Assembly (NCBI GenBank): GCA_033977485.1
Contig: CM066987.1
Location: 73,251,588-73,315,587, forward strand
Direction of reading: 5' to 3'
Origin: Hydrangea macrophylla
Lineage: Eukaryota > Streptophyta > Magnoliopsida > Cornales > Hydrangeaceae
DNA: 64,000 bases
This document shows positions 30,771-43,404 of this stretch, one piece after another; within the stretch, counting starts at the first letter, position 1, and every line of letters begins with the position of its first letter. The translations under genes were made by a program, and so were the position numbers. Below the pieces are notes generated by a model. That model was not told where the DNA came from. It did no database searches and saw nothing but the letters and a program-made list of their open reading frames with translations.

Positions 30771-31560
30771 ATGCAGGAGTCTAGAGAGAGGAGCTCCCCC
30801 TTCTCTCTAGGATTCTAAGGTTTTTCAAGTATGGGTAAGAGAGAGAGGATTAAAAGATCCCCATCCCATTCCAACTCAAAATCTAAGCTATCATTATGTG
30901 AACTGAAAGAGGTTGTTGCTGCTGTTAATGCTCATGCTATTAATAATGAAGAGATACTTGACATTGATAATGATGATGAACTGGGGTTTGGATCTCTTCA
31001 AGACTCATGTGAGATTGCTAAGGTGAAACGAAGGTCTGCTGTTGCTGCCACTTCCCAATTTGATGTACAAGCCTCGGTTCAAGATTCAAAGTATGAAGGC
31101 TCCTCTGCTACAGAGATAAACTTGGCATACTCCCCTCATGTCAATATGGATTGTGCTGTTGTTCATAATGGTGTTTCCTCCTCTGTTGAAGGTTTCTCCA
31201 TTAATGCTCAAGGTAATAATCCAAGCCCAACCTGTGATAGTGTGGTTTCTTCCATCTCAGCCAGGAATTTTGAATTGTAAGCAAAGATCTCTGCCATTAA
31301 GGAACGTTGTGATGCTATTTCCGAGGGAAGGTTTTTCTTTGATCCTAGTTACAATGAAGCTGGTTCAGGTTATCCTCAAGCAAACATTCTCCCAGAACCT
31401 AACTGGCTTGGAAACTTTTTATTGGATGTTTTGCAATCTGATATTAATGTTAAACCTTTAAGCTCGATTGATAAATCTTTTATGAATGGTCCTATGCAAC
31501 ATCATAATGGTAGTGAGTTAAAGCCTATTAAAGGTTTAGAAGTTTTACAAACTGATTCTA
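30771..31560 (+). mobile_element. LINE-2: 5' fragment of a LINE in satellite
   Basis: Contains a LINE 5' UTR (GAGCTCCCCCTTCTCTCTAGG, similar to the LINE-1 5' end) and the start of ORF1, then passes directly into satellite at gtaatttggc. The ORF2 and 3' end are missing. LINEs normally lose the 5' end, so a 5'-only fragment points to later deletion or unequal exchange. It stands in place of about 415 bp of satellite that is present in the next higher-order copy (about 32527-32941). Confidence 0.65.
30831..31560 (+). pseudogene. LINE-2 ORF1, N-terminal fragment
   Basis: ATG at 30831 (MGKRERIKRSPSH), basic start as in the other ORF1s. The stretch GSLQDSCEIAKVKRR matches SLQDSTEILKRKK of LINE-4. 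It stops at TAA 31278-31280; the same frame then stays open to the satellite junction (ISAIKERCDAISEGRFFFD and following), so the TAA is probably a nonsense change. The DUF4283-like and cysteine regions are absent. It is too short to act. Confidence 0.6.
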
Positions 31561-33299
31561 GTAATTTGGCTTTTTTTATTCATTCACCAATTTTTGAAAA
31601 ACAAGACAAGCATTTCCGATTCACGAATTACAAGTTAGACTTGAATACGCAAATTATCGACTTAAGCCTTTTAAAACTATGTTTTTTGGTTTTGAGAGAC
31701 CAAAAATGGTTTCGGCACTCGCACTCACATGGGATAGAAATTTACACATCCTACTCACCTGAATAAACTTGAAGGAAGAAATGGCATGCAATTTCGATTC
31801 ACGGATTGCAAGTTATACGCGAATGCACAAATTCAGAGACTTAAGCATTATAAACCTAAGTTTTGAGGTTTTGAGGGATCAAAATAGGTTTCGGTACTCA
31901 GAATAACATGGGACCGGAACCAAACTTCATACTCACCTAAATAGCCTAGTAGAAATATACAACGTGTAAGTCTGATTCACGCATTACAAGTTAGACGCGA
32001 ATATGCAAATCATAGACTTAAGCATTCCAAAATTATGTTTTGCGGTTTTGAGATACCAAAAATGGTTTTGGTGCTTGCACTGACATGGGATAGGAATCTA
32101 CACATCATACTCACCTGAATGTTTTTGTAGGAAGAAACGGCCCGCAATTTTGATTCACGGATTGCAAGTTAGACGCGAATACACAAATTCATAGACTTGA
32201 GCACTATAAACCTAAGTTTTTCGGTTTTGATAGACCAAAATGGTTTACGGCATTCGGAATGACACGAGAAGGGAACCTAAACTTCACACTCACCTAAATA
32301 GACTTCTAATAAGAAGCGACATGTAATTCTGATCCACCGATTGCATGTTAGACACGGATATGCAAATTCAATGACTTAAGCCTTCTAAATCGAAGTTTTG
32401 GGATTTTGATAGACCAAAATGGGTATCAGTACTCGGAATGACAATGGACTAGAACCTAAATTTTATACTCACCTAAATATACTTGTAGGAAGAAATGACA
32501 CGCAATTCAGATTCAAGGATTGCAATTTAGTTGAGAATATGCAAATTCATCGACTTAATACTTCTAAACCTATGTTTTGCGGTTTAGAGACACCAAAATG
32601 GATTTCGGCACTCGAAATGACATCCTAAACTTTATACTCACCTAAATAGACTTGTAAAAAGAAACGACATGCAATTTCAATTCACGAATTGCAAGATAGA
32701 CACGAATACCCAAATTCATAGACTTGCCTTCTAAAATTAAGTTTTGTGGTTTTGAGAGACCAAAATGTGATTCAGAACTCAGAATGACAACGGAATGGAA
32801 TCTGAACTTCATACTCACCTAAACAGACTTTTACGAAGAAACAACACACAATTCTGATTCACGGATTGAGTTAGACACGAATACACAAATGTATTCATAG
32901 ACACGAATACATGAAAATCCAATTTTCGAAAAAAAAGACATGTAATTTGGCTTTTTATATTCGTTCACAAATTTTCGAAAAAAAAAAGACAAGCATTCCC
33001 GATTCACGAATTACAAGTTAGACTTGAATACGCAAATTATAGACTTAAGCCTTCTAAAACTATGTTTTTTGTTTTTGAGAGACCAAAAATGGTTTTGGCA
33101 CTCGCACTGACATGGGATAGAAATTTACACATCCTACTCACCTGAATAAAACTTGAAGGAAGAAATGGCATGCAATTTCGATTCACGGATTGCAAGTTAT
33201 ACGCGAATGCACAAATTCAGAGACTTAAGCATTATAAACCTAAGTTTTGAGGTTTTGAGGGATCAAAGTAGGTTTCGGTACTCAGAATGACATGGGACC
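31561..33299. repeat. Satellite array, block 4 (second and third higher-order copies)
   Basis: About nine to ten monomers. The landmark is at 31694, 31873, 32050, 32229, 32408, 32754 and 33077. The pair 31694/33077 (both after atgtttttt) and the pair 31561/32942 (gtaatttggc) give a longer period of about 1.38 kb. The last monomer is cut by CRM-D after GGACC (33295-33299). Short open frames here are chance. Confidence 0.88.
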
Positions 33300-33993
33300 T
33301 GATGGGAACCATAGTGGACCAAAGCTTAAAGATGATCATTTGCAAGTTCCAGATGGGCCAATCACAAGATCAAGAGCTAAGAAGATCAACGACGCAATGC
33401 AAGGACTGGTGCAATCCACTTGGGCAAAGCTCATAAACTTATTATGCAAGGCCCCAACATTTAACATGGGCTTGAAGGAAGAACAATCAGTTCTAGTTCA
33501 TGTGATACAAGCTACAGAAGGGGTGGAATAGCTTATTGGGTTTTTATAGACTGTAATTTTTATGTTTCTATGGTTTTGGCATGTGGGCCTATTTTAATTT
33601 TTTTAAGTAGACATTTATTTAGCTTTAAACATGCAGTTTAAGTTGTTTTGGGCTTGAGTATTTAGCCCATATCTTTTATTTTCGTTGAAGGCCTTTTTGG
33701 CCAAAGGGTTTCTTAGAAGGGATTAAAAGAAAGAACTTTGTAGCAGATTTGGGATATGCAACGTGAATGAAATTTATTTTCTGGAGAGCTATTCAGTTTT
33801 CTCTGCTTGTTCTTGATTGAACAATCCGAACTTATCAAAGGCATTCCCTTTGTGGCGTTCAAACCAAATCTGGGTTCTTGAAACAGGATTTCAACGGGTC
33901 TAGATCATCCCTGTGACTTGATTGTTGGCTTTCTTGGGTTATTTACAATCTGATTGTGGGTTCACGGAATATCAATTCCACGGGTTCACATCA
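33300..33993 (+). repeat. 5' LTR of CRM-D (694 bp)
   Basis: TGATGGGAACC to CACATCA, perfect 5-bp inverted ends TGATG/CATCA. Open in the pol-tail frame to the TAG at 33529-33531. It pairs with 45945-46638; one difference is gaagaacaatc against gaagaagaatc. Confidence 0.93.
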
Positions 33994-33995
33994 TT

Positions 33996-34007
33996 TGGTA
34001 TCAGAGC
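33996..34007 (+). promoter_or_regulatory. Primer binding site of CRM-D
   Basis: TGGTATCAGAGC, 2 nt (TT) after the LTR end. Confidence 0.9.
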
Positions 34008-34760
34008 ATAGGCTCCAAATCAGGTCTGATTTATCCATTTTATTTTGTGTTCTTGTTTCTGTTTCATTTTTTTTTTTCTGTTCTGTTATTTTTCGTGATC
34101 TTGTTTCATCTCGTCTTCCTGTTCAATTCGTGTTCTGTTCTTTTCGTATTCTTATTTCAGTTCGTGTTCATGTTCGTGATTACGATCTAGAATTTCGTGT
34201 TTAGGGTTGCGAATCTGATTTGCGATTTTTTTTTCTCTTGCTACTTCGTGTTCGTTCATCCTCGTGATTTAGGGTTATTTTGGTGCTTTACAAACGTGAA
34301 CTGTGAAGCTCCCTGACTATCAAAAAAAAAAAAAGAAAGAAAAAGAGAAGAGAAGAGAAGAGAAGAGAAGAGATCGGTAAGCGGCGATAAAAAAAAAAAA
34401 AAAAATTATTCGTGATTTTTTTTTTATTTTATTCCTCTCAAAATCTGGTTTCTTGTTTCGTTTGCCCTCGTCGTATATTTTCTTGAGATCCGTGTCATTT
34501 TTTTTTTCTATTACTTCCTTGTTTCTAGAATCTATTGCTGGCTGGGATAAAACAAGGTTGTGTCTTGATTTAGTTCAATTAGTTCTTGAAAGAACTTGAA
34601 AGGGAAAACAATTGAGGTAAAAGGCAAGAGTGTGTGAGACTAATTTCGGAAAAAAGCCAATCAGAGTGAAACACGAGTGGAGTGACAATTTTTGAGTGTA
34701 AACACGTAAGGGAGTGTGTGAGGTTTTACCACTAATATTCTTGTTTTGCAGCACATTAAA
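34008..34760 (+). other. 5' leader of CRM-D with a possible intron (34377-34751)
   Basis: Untranslated. The (AGAAG)n run ends in gatcgGTAAGCGG (GT at 34377-34378), a 5' splice-site match. CTAAT, a T-rich stretch and TTTTGCAG (AG at 34750-34751) lie just before gag. The predicted intron is about 375 nt. The interval between differs strongly from the A/B leaders, yet donor, branch and acceptor are kept. Part of it is found inverted at 1176-1500 (CRM-G). Confidence 0.5.
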
Positions 34761-37556
34761 ATGGATGACTTAACACCTAGAGGGGAGGCATATAACACAA
34801 CCTTTATGTTGCAGGCCATGCAACGACAGTTTGAACGGTTAAATTTGGTGTTAGGGGAGGTACGGGATAGGATGGATCAACAAGATGTAGTGATTCAAAA
34901 TCTGCAAGGTGGGCGTGATGGGAGGAGACGTGAGCCTAGAGTTGAAAATGAGTATGAGATCGAAGAAGATGAAGAGGATGAAGAAGACATAGTATCTGAT
35001 ATTGGTAGGGGAGGAATGGGTAGACCTAGAGGAGGTAGGCGTGGAAGAGGATCTAGGGGGAATCCAAGGGGTCAAGATGGGGTAGATAGGAACCTTGGGA
35101 GCATCAAAATGAAGATACCATCTTTCCAAGGGAGGAATGACCCTGAAGTGTATTTAGAGTGGGAGAAGAAAATAGAGCTGATTTTTGATTGTCACAATTA
35201 CTCAGAGGAGAAGAAGGTGAAGCTAGCGGTAATTGAGTTCACTGATTATGCAATTATTTGGTGGGATCAATTGGTAACCAATAGGAGGATGAATCATGAG
35301 AGACCTATAGAAACATGGGGTGAGTTGAAAGCTCTCATGAGGAGGAGATTTGTACCTAACCACTACTACAGAGACCTCTTCCAAAAATTACAAAACCTTT
35401 CGCAAGGGTCCAGAAGTGTGGAGGAATACCATAAGGAGATGGAGGTGGCTATGATCCGGGCTAATGTAGAAGAAGATCGAGAGGCTACAATGGCCAGATT
35501 TCTAAGTGGTTTGAGTAGGGACGTCGCAAATGTAGTTGAGTTGCAGCATTATGTGGAGATAGAAGACATGGTCCACATGGCTATGAAAGTGGAGAGGCAG
35601 TTAAAGAGGAAGGGGGCAGCAAGGTATACTTCAGTTTCTAGCACTCCTTGGAAACCGAAGTGGGATAGAAGTGATCGAGCTGAAGTAAAGGGGAAGACTG
35701 ACCCACCTAAAGGAAAAGATGAGGGGACTAGCAAGAACAAACTCAAGGCAGATTTTCAACCTCCAAGGAATAGAGACATTAAATGTTTCAAGTGTTTGGG
35801 TACTGGGCACATCGCATCTCAATGTCCTAACAAGCGGGTGATGGTTATGCTAGATAATGGGGAGGTGATGACTGAGAGTGAGGATGAAAATGATGGCTTG
35901 CCAGATGCTAGTGATGATGATGGAGTGGAATACCCCGTAGAAGGTGAGTCTTTTGTTGCCAGACGTGCTCTCAATACGCAAGTTAAGGTAGATGAAACGG
36001 AGCAGCAGAGAGAACATATTTCATACTAGATGTTATGTAAATAACAAGGTGTGTAGTATGATTATAGATGGGGGAAGTTGCACCAATGTAGCTAGTACCA
36101 CTTTAGTTGAGAAGTTGAACTTACCTTTGCTGAAGCATCCTAGACCTTATAAGTTGCAGTGGTTTTTTTTTTTTTTTTTTTTTCGGATAGTTGCAGTGGT
36201 TGAATGAGTGTGGAGAGGTTAAGGTCAGTAAGCAGGTTTTGGTGGCCTTCTCTATTGGGAGGTATAGTGACGAGGTGCTTTGTGATGTAGTTCCTATGCA
36301 TGCTGGCCATATTTTGTTGGGGATGCCGTGGCAGTATGATAGGAGAGTGATGCATGATGGGTTTAGGAACCGATATAGCTTTGAAAAAGATGGAAAAACA
36401 ATCAAGCTTGCTCCTTTAACCCCAAAACAGGTCTATGAGGACCAACTAAAACTAAAAAGTGAGGTTGAGCAAAAAAGAAACATGAGAGAAAAGAAAAATG
36501 AGAGTGAGCGAGAAATTTCAGGAAAAAGAGAGAGTGAAAAAGAAAATAGAGAAATCGGTGAGAATAAAGAAAAGGGAGTGGAGTCAAGAGAGAAAAAAGA
36601 AAGAGAGTCTGTAGAGAGAAAAGAAAAGACAAAATTGAGTTTTTATGCAAAAGAGAGTGAGGTTAAGAGGGCATTTTTAGCAAATCAGCCTGTGATTCTT
36701 CTTGTTTACAAAGAATGTTATCTTAATCTTGATGAAACTAACCAATCTCTTCCTAGTTTGGCTGTTTCTTTGTTGCAGGAGTTCGAGGATGTATTTCCGG
36801 AGGAGATGCCGAGTAGCCCATTAGAGGTATTGAGCATCAAATTGATTTGGTACCCGGAGCTGTTATTCCAAACCGACCAGCCTATAGGAGCAATCCGGAG
36901 GAGACAAAGGAGCTTCAAAGGCAAGTTGAAGATTTGATGAGCAAGGGGTACGTAAGAGAGAGCATGAGCCCATGTGCAGTACCAGTGCTACTAGTGCCAA
37001 AGAAGGATGGGACTTGGAGGATGTGCGTTGATTGCAGAGCTGTCAATAATATCACGGTAAAGTATCGTCATCCCATTCCTCGTTTAGATGATATGCTTGA
37101 TGAATTGCATGGTTCATGTATTTTCAGTAAAATAGATCTTAAAAGTGGATACCATCAAATTAGAATGAAAGAGGGAGATGAGTGGAAAACTGCATTTAAG
37201 ACTAAATATGGACTTTATGAATGGTTAGTTATGCCATTTGGACTTACAAATGCGCCTAGTACTTTCATGCGGTTAATGAACCATGTATTACGTGCATTCA
37301 TAGGCAAATTTGTAGTCGTCTATTTTGATGATATCCTAGTGTACAGCAAGAACTTAAATGAACATATTGAACATTTGAGATGTGTGTTTGGTGTGTTGAA
37401 ATCTGAAAAGTTGTATGCTAATTTTAAGAAATGTACTTTTTGCATGGAAAAAGTTATTTTTCTTGGGTATGTTGTTAGCACAGAAGGTATTGAGGTGGAT
37501 GAAGAGAAAGTCAAGGCCATCAGGGAGTGGCCAACGCCTAAAGGTATCACTGAGGT
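34761..37556 (+). pseudogene. CRM-D gag-pol, 5' part (gag to RT)
   Basis: ATG at 34761 (MDDLTPRGE); the upstream open codons lie in the possible acceptor. Gag domain ([19 protein letters not shown]) and CCHC knuckle ([14 protein letters not shown], about 35784) are open. A frameshift at about 36005-36015 ends gag at 36029. The protease start (IIDGGSCTN) is in a second frame. The poly(T) insertion at 36165 shifts the frame again. A third shift at about 36820, where the loop before RGIEH is shortened, precedes RT. RT is then open with YFDDILVYS (about 37320) until CRM-E enters after GAGGT. A lysine/glutamate-rich linker (about 36440-36640) is longer than in CRM-B. Not functional. Confidence 0.9.
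36152..36201 (-). mobile_element. Tail-only LINE micro-insertion in CRM-D
   Basis: A 13-bp duplication AGTTGCAGTGGTT (36152-36164 and 36189-36201) flanks 19 T and CGGAT. On the minus strand the insert reads ATCCG plus poly(A), and LINEs here end in TTTTTCCG plus poly(A). It therefore looks like a LINE insertion that stopped after a few bases. The 37-nt gain shifts the CRM-D frame. Confidence 0.75.
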
Positions 37557-38161
37557 TGATGGGAATCAAGGAGCACCAAAGGATCCATTACAAGTCCCAG
37601 TTGGACCAATTACAAGGGCAAGGGCTAAACGGTTCAAAGAAGCAGTTAATGGGCTGATCCACGAAGTTTGGGCTAACTCCAAAGTAGTGAAGGCCAAGAT
37701 GGGACCACATAATGATAAGGGGTTGACTAATGTTATCCAGGCCATAGAAGGAGCTGATTAGGTGTAATGGACGTTTTTGGCATTTGGAAGATGATTTGAA
37801 GATGCTACTTGCCAACTGCCAACTACCTGTCATTATTTTTAGCTTCCAACTACTTGCTTTATTGTAACTGCTTGTTATTATTGTAGTTGTCTTTGTAATT
37901 CAGTTATAAAAGGGGATGTATCCATCATAAACAAAGCAGTTCTGAATGAAATCATTTTGAGTGAGAGTAAACCTCTTTGGTTCTTTTAGAACTCTTTGAA
38001 CTTATCAGATTTCCATCTGTGGCGTTCTAACTCCGACTTATCAAGCAGTCTTCCACAACTGTTTGTGGCGTCATCACATACCTTCCATTCCTATCTTAGA
38101 GAAACGATCTAGGAATAAATTTCATACGGGTTCCTTCACTTCGTGAGCAGAGTTCGTATCA
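37557..38161 (+). repeat. 5' LTR of CRM-E (605 bp)
   Basis: TGATGGGAATCAAGG to GTATCA, with TATAAAAG at 37905-37912. Open in the pol-tail frame to TAG 37759-37761; CRM-D RT runs straight into this frame. Confidence 0.93.
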
Positions 38162-38163
38162 TT

Positions 38164-38175
38164 TGGTATCAGAGC
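38164..38175 (+). promoter_or_regulatory. Primer binding site of CRM-E
   Basis: TGGTATCAGAGC, 2 nt (TT) after the LTR end. Confidence 0.9.
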
Positions 38176-38929
38176 CTGGCTCTAAGTCAGGTTACTATCT
38201 TTATTTGTGTTTTTGTAGGTTCTGTTTGTTCTTCAGTTTTATCTTTATTAATCAGTACCTAGGTTCTGCTTGATCTTGTTCCGTATTCAGTTTTATATTC
38301 GTGTTTGATTAAAAAAAAAAAGACTCCATCTGTGATTCGCACTTCTTATTTCACCATCGTTTTTGAAACTGTTCGTATTGTTTTTTTTTCAGTACCTTTC
38401 GTGTCACTGCCATCTAGTTCAGTGATTCGTAGTTCTGTATTTGGTAAATTGGTCATATCGGTCTTGTATTGAACGTGATCTTAAAAAAAAAAAAAGAAGA
38501 AAAGAAAAGGAAAGAAGAGAAGAGATCGTTAAGCCAAAAAAAAAAAAGTACAAAAACTCGGCTTAAAATTTTATTTTTGATTTACAATATTTGGGGTCTA
38601 AGAAGTCCAAATCTGACCTTACTCCATAGTGTGAAAAAAAAAAAAAAAAATTCCCGAAAATTCCATTTTTTTTGTGCTAATGGAAACCTAGTCTTCCGCA
38701 TTCGTTTGAGTCGTGCTCTCAATTTCCAAATTCGATTGGTCTAGTTTGGGAGTGGATTGTTACTAAGAAATCTGATTCTTGTTTGATTAGTTTGATAAGA
38801 ACCAAGCGAGATTTACTACGAGTGGAAAAAGGCAAGAGAGGTGAGCATATTAGAGGGTAAAAGCCAAATTTCTTGAGTGAAACACGTGAGGGAGTGAGAA
38901 TCTGTTTCTAACCCACTTTTGCAGGAATC
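38176..38929 (+). other. 5' leader of CRM-E; splice donor altered
   Basis: Untranslated; like the CRM-B leader but with a single copy of the purine/donor segment and shorter A runs. The donor-like site reads gatcGTTAAGCC (about 38528) where CRM-B has gatcGGTAAGCC. The branch CTAAC and acceptor TTTTGCAG (AG at 38923-38924) are kept, five bases before the gag ATG. Confidence 0.5.
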
Positions 38930-41900
38930 ATGGCTCTAAACCAAGATAGAAACCCAAATGAAGAAGATCAACAACAGGATATTCCAAATCTGCAAATCCA
39001 AGCTTTAATGGGAGAAATGAGACGGATGATGAGGGCGGAACTAGAGCAATTGCATGATAGGTTAGATAGGGTAGAAGAGGGGACACAACGGGGGCATCCA
39101 CGAATTGCTCCTAATGCACAAAGAAGGGGGAGAGTTCATCTAAGAGGAGAGGATGAATACTTTGGGGAAGGGTTTGGTGAGGAAGATGACCAGGATCTAA
39201 TTATCAACAATAGGAGAAATGGTGGGCGGTTTAGAGAAGCTAGGAATAGGGAAGATAACAATTTGGGTAGTATTAAGCTGCAGATTCCGTCATTTCAAGG
39301 TAAAAATGATCCGGAGGTTTATCTTGAATGGGAGAGGAAGGTGGAATTGGTGTTTGATTGTCACAACTATTCTGAGCTGAAAAAGGTCAAACTTGCAGCC
39401 ATTGAGTTCTCTGACTATGCTATTGTTTGGTGGGATCAATTGGTGTTAAACAGGAGAAGAAATAGAGATCGACCCATTGAGACATGGGAAGAAATGAAAA
39501 CTGTCATGAGGAGGCGATTTGTGTCGAGCCATTACTACCGAGAGTTGTACCAGAAATTGCAAGGCCTTAGACAAGGTACCCGGAGTGTAGATGATTATTA
39601 TCAGGAAATGGAAATGGCTATGATCCGAGCAAATGTAGAGGAGGATCGGGAGGCAACTATGGCTAGGTTTTTGGGAGGTTTGAACCGAGAAATTGCCAAT
39701 TTGGTAGAATTGCAACATTATGTGGAATTGGAAGATATGGTACACATGGCTGTCAAGATTGAGCGCCAACTCAAGAGAGGGGGTAGCATCGCACGACGTA
39801 ATCCTACCTCGAGTTCTACTTGGACGCCGAGTTTCGTGAAAAAGGAAGAAAAGCAAGTCACAGCTAAGCCCAAAACTGAACAAATGCAAGAAAAGACTAG
39901 CCATGGGAATCAAGAAAAATCTGATTCTTCCAACACTCGAAATCGTGATATCAAGTGTTTTAAATGCCAAGGCAGGGGTCATATAGCGAGCCAATGTCCG
40001 AACAAAAGGGTTATGGTGTTGCGAGATGATGGTGAAATTGAGACCGAGGATGAAGGTGATACCGACTCTATGCCACCATTGGAGGACGTGGGTTGTGAGG
40101 AGTACGCGGTTCATGGTGATTTGTTGGTAACAAGGAGGGCTTTGAATATGCAAGCTAAAGAAGAGGAAGAGGTGCAGCGAGAAAATATCTTTCATACTCG
40201 ATGCCATGTGCAAAACAAGGTGTGTAGTGTGATTATTGATGGAGGTAGTTGTACAAATGTTGCTAGCACTACGATGGTGGAGAAATTAGGGCTGCCAACA
40301 ATTACACACCCCCGGCCTTATAAATTGCAATGGCTCAATGATTCTGGAGAAATAAGAGTTACTAAACAGGTGATGGTTTCTTTCCGCATCGAAAAATATG
40401 AAGATGAAGTTTTGTGTGATGTAGTAGTCCCGATGCAAGCAGGACATTTACTGTTGGGCCGACCATGGCAATTCGATCGGCGAGTCAAGCATGATGGATT
40501 CACCAACAAATACTCTTTTGTACTCAATCAAAAACCAATCACTCTTGTTCCATTGACACCAAAACAGGTTTATGAGGATCAAGTGAGGATGCAAAAAGAG
40601 AGTGATCAAGAGAAAAAGAGTGAAAAAAAGAGAGAAATCGAGAAAATTGAGAGAGAAAAAGAAAAGAAAAGTGAAGTCAGTGAGAGAAAAAAAGAGGGAA
40701 AACAAAAGAATTTCTATGCAAGAGCGAGTGAGATAAAAAGAGCGTTGTTTTCAAATCAGCCTATACTTGTACTTTTATACAAGGAGGCATTTTTGAACAC
40801 TAACGAACTTAACCCCTCTTTGCCTAGTTCTATTGTGACTCTTTTGCAGGATTATGAGGATGTCTTTCCCGAGGAAACACCCCATGGTTTACCACCAATC
40901 CGAGGGATTGAGCATTGTATTGATTTCGTGCCCGGAGCAACTATTCCAAACAAACCAGCCTATAGAAGTAATCCGGAGGAGACAAAGGAACTTCAAAGGC
41001 AGGTTAGTGAATTGATGGAAAAGGGGTACGTAAGGGAAAGCATGAGTCCATGTGCAGTTCCAGTACTGTTAGTACCTAAGAAGGATGGGACGTGGAGAAT
41101 GTGTATTGACTGCCGAGCCATCAACAACATAACGGTAAAGTATCGTCATCCTATCCCTCGTTTAGACGATATGTTAGATGAGCTGCATGGTTCTTGTGTG
41201 TTTTCTAAGATTGATTTAAAAAGTGGTTATCATCAGATTCGAATGAAAGAAGGAGATGAATGGAAAACTGCCTTTAAAACAAAATATGGTTTATATGAGT
41301 GGTTAGTTATGCCTTTTGGTTTGACTAATGCTCCAAGCACTTTTATGAGACTTATGAACCATGTTTTGCGTGCATTTATAGGCAAATTTGTTGTTGTCTA
41401 CTTTGATGATATCCTCATTTATAGCAAAAACTTGGTTGATCATGAAGTACATTTGAAATCTGTTTTAGATGTGCTTAGGGAAGAAAAGTTATTTGCTAAT
41501 TTGAAAAAGTGTACTTTTTGCACCGATAAACTTGTATTTCTGGGATTTGTTGTTAGTGCACAAGGTATACAGGTTGATGAAGAGAAAGTGCGGGCAATAC
41601 AAGATTGGCCGAGTCCCGCAAGTGTAGGAAATGTTCGAAGTTTTCATGGACTTGCTAGTTTTTATCGGCGGTTTGTGAAAGATTTCAGCAGCATAGCCGC
41701 GCCACTCACTGAAGTCATCAAAAAGAATGTTGGATTCAAATGGGGTGAAGAACAAGAGAAGGCATTTCAGCTGATCAAACAAAAGCTGACCAATGCACCC
41801 TTATTGGCTTTACCTAACTTTTCAAAGATGTTTGAGATTGAATGTGATGCTTCAGGTTTAGGGATTGGAGCTGTTCTTATGCAAGAAGGACGGCCAATTG

Positions 41901-43340
41901 CATACTTTAGTGAGAAATTAAGTGGGGCAGCCTTGAACTACCCTACTTATGACAAGGAGTTGTATGCATTGGTTCGAGCTTTAGAGACATGGCAGCACTA
42001 CTTATGGCCTAAGGAGTTTGTGATTCACACTGATCATGAATCCTTGAAGCATTTGAAAGGCCAACACAAGCTGAACAAGAGACATGCAAGATGGGTGGAG
42101 TTCATAGAGACTTTTCCATACGTCATTCGGTACAAACAGGGTAAGGAAAACATTGTTGCAGATGCACTTTCCCGCAGGTATACCCTACTCTCTACTCTTG
42201 ATGCTAAATTGCTTGGGTTTGAACATGTTAAAGAATTATATGCCAGTGATCCTGATTTCAATGTTGAGTATCAATCTTGTGAGAAAAATGCTAGTGGGAA
42301 GTATTTTAGGCATGATGGTTTCTTATTTTGAGAGAATAAGTTGTGTGTGCCTAATTGTTCTTTGAGAGATTTGCTAGTGAGGGAATCCCATGGTGGAGGG
42401 TTAATGGGGCACTTTGGCATTGTTAAAACATTAGCTGTGTTGCAGGAACATTTCTATTGGCCACATATGAAAAGGGATGTTGAGAGAATTTGTGATAGGT
42501 GTGTCACGTGTAGGCAAGCAAAATCCCGAGTGCAACCCCATGGTTTATACACACCACTGCCCGTTCCTAATGCACCTTGGATTGATATCTCGATGGACTT
42601 TGTGTTAGGTTTACCTAGGTCAAAACGAGGTAGAGATTCAGTTTTTGTGGTTGTGGATCGACTTTCTAAAATGGCACATTTTATTCCATGTCACAAAACT
42701 AATGATGCTTCACATGTTGCTGACTTGTTCTTTAGAGAGATTGTGAGATTGCATGGAATGCCTCGGACCATAGTTTCAGATAGAGATGCTAAGTTCTTAA
42801 GTTACTTTTGGAAGACCTTGTGGTGTAAGTTAGGAACTAAGTTATTGTTCTCTACTACTTGTCATCCACAAACTGATGGTCAAACTGAAGTAGTAAACAG
42901 GTCTTTGTCTACTTTGTTGAGGGCCATTATTCAAAAGAACATCAAAACTTGGGAAGAATGTTTACCGCATGTTGAGTTTGCTTATAATCGTTCTGTTCAT
43001 TCTGCTACTAAGTTTTCACCATTTGAAATTGTTTATGGTTTTAATCCTTTAACTCCATTGGATTTAACTCCATTACCTTTATCTGAATGTGTTAACTTGG
43101 ATGGAAAGAAAAAGGCTGAATTTGTTAAGCAGGTACATGAGAAAGCAAAGCTCAACATCGAGAGGAGGACAGAGCAATATGAAAAACAGGCAAATAAAGG
43201 GCACCGACAACTGATTTTTGAACCTGGAGATTGGGTTTGGTTGCACCTAAGGAAAGAAAGATTCCCAGCGCAAAGGCGTTCTAAGCTACTTCCGAGGGGC
43301 GATGGCCCTTTTCAAGTTCTGGAGCGTATCAATGACAATG

Positions 43341-43346
43341 CATACA

Positions 43347-43384
<38 letters not shown>

Positions 43385-43404
43385 TTCGGAAAAACATACA
43401 AGTT
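43341..43404 (-). mobile_element. Tail-only LINE micro-insertion in CRM-E integrase
   Basis: A 10-bp duplication CATACAAGTT (43341-43350 and 43395-43404) flanks 33 T and GTTCGGAAAAA. On the minus strand the insert reads TTTTTCCGAAC plus poly(A), matching the last bases of the LINE tails here (TTTTTCCG plus A). The net gain of 54 nt is a multiple of three. Confidence 0.8.

Noticed and set aside
29964..33299. Satellite as a host gene or ncRNA locus
   Set aside because: Short open frames are not conserved between monomers; the array is interrupted freely by elements.
35992..36207. Possible separate small protease gene in CRM-D
   Set aside because: It is the protease part of gag-pol displaced by a frameshift and ended by the poly(T) insertion.
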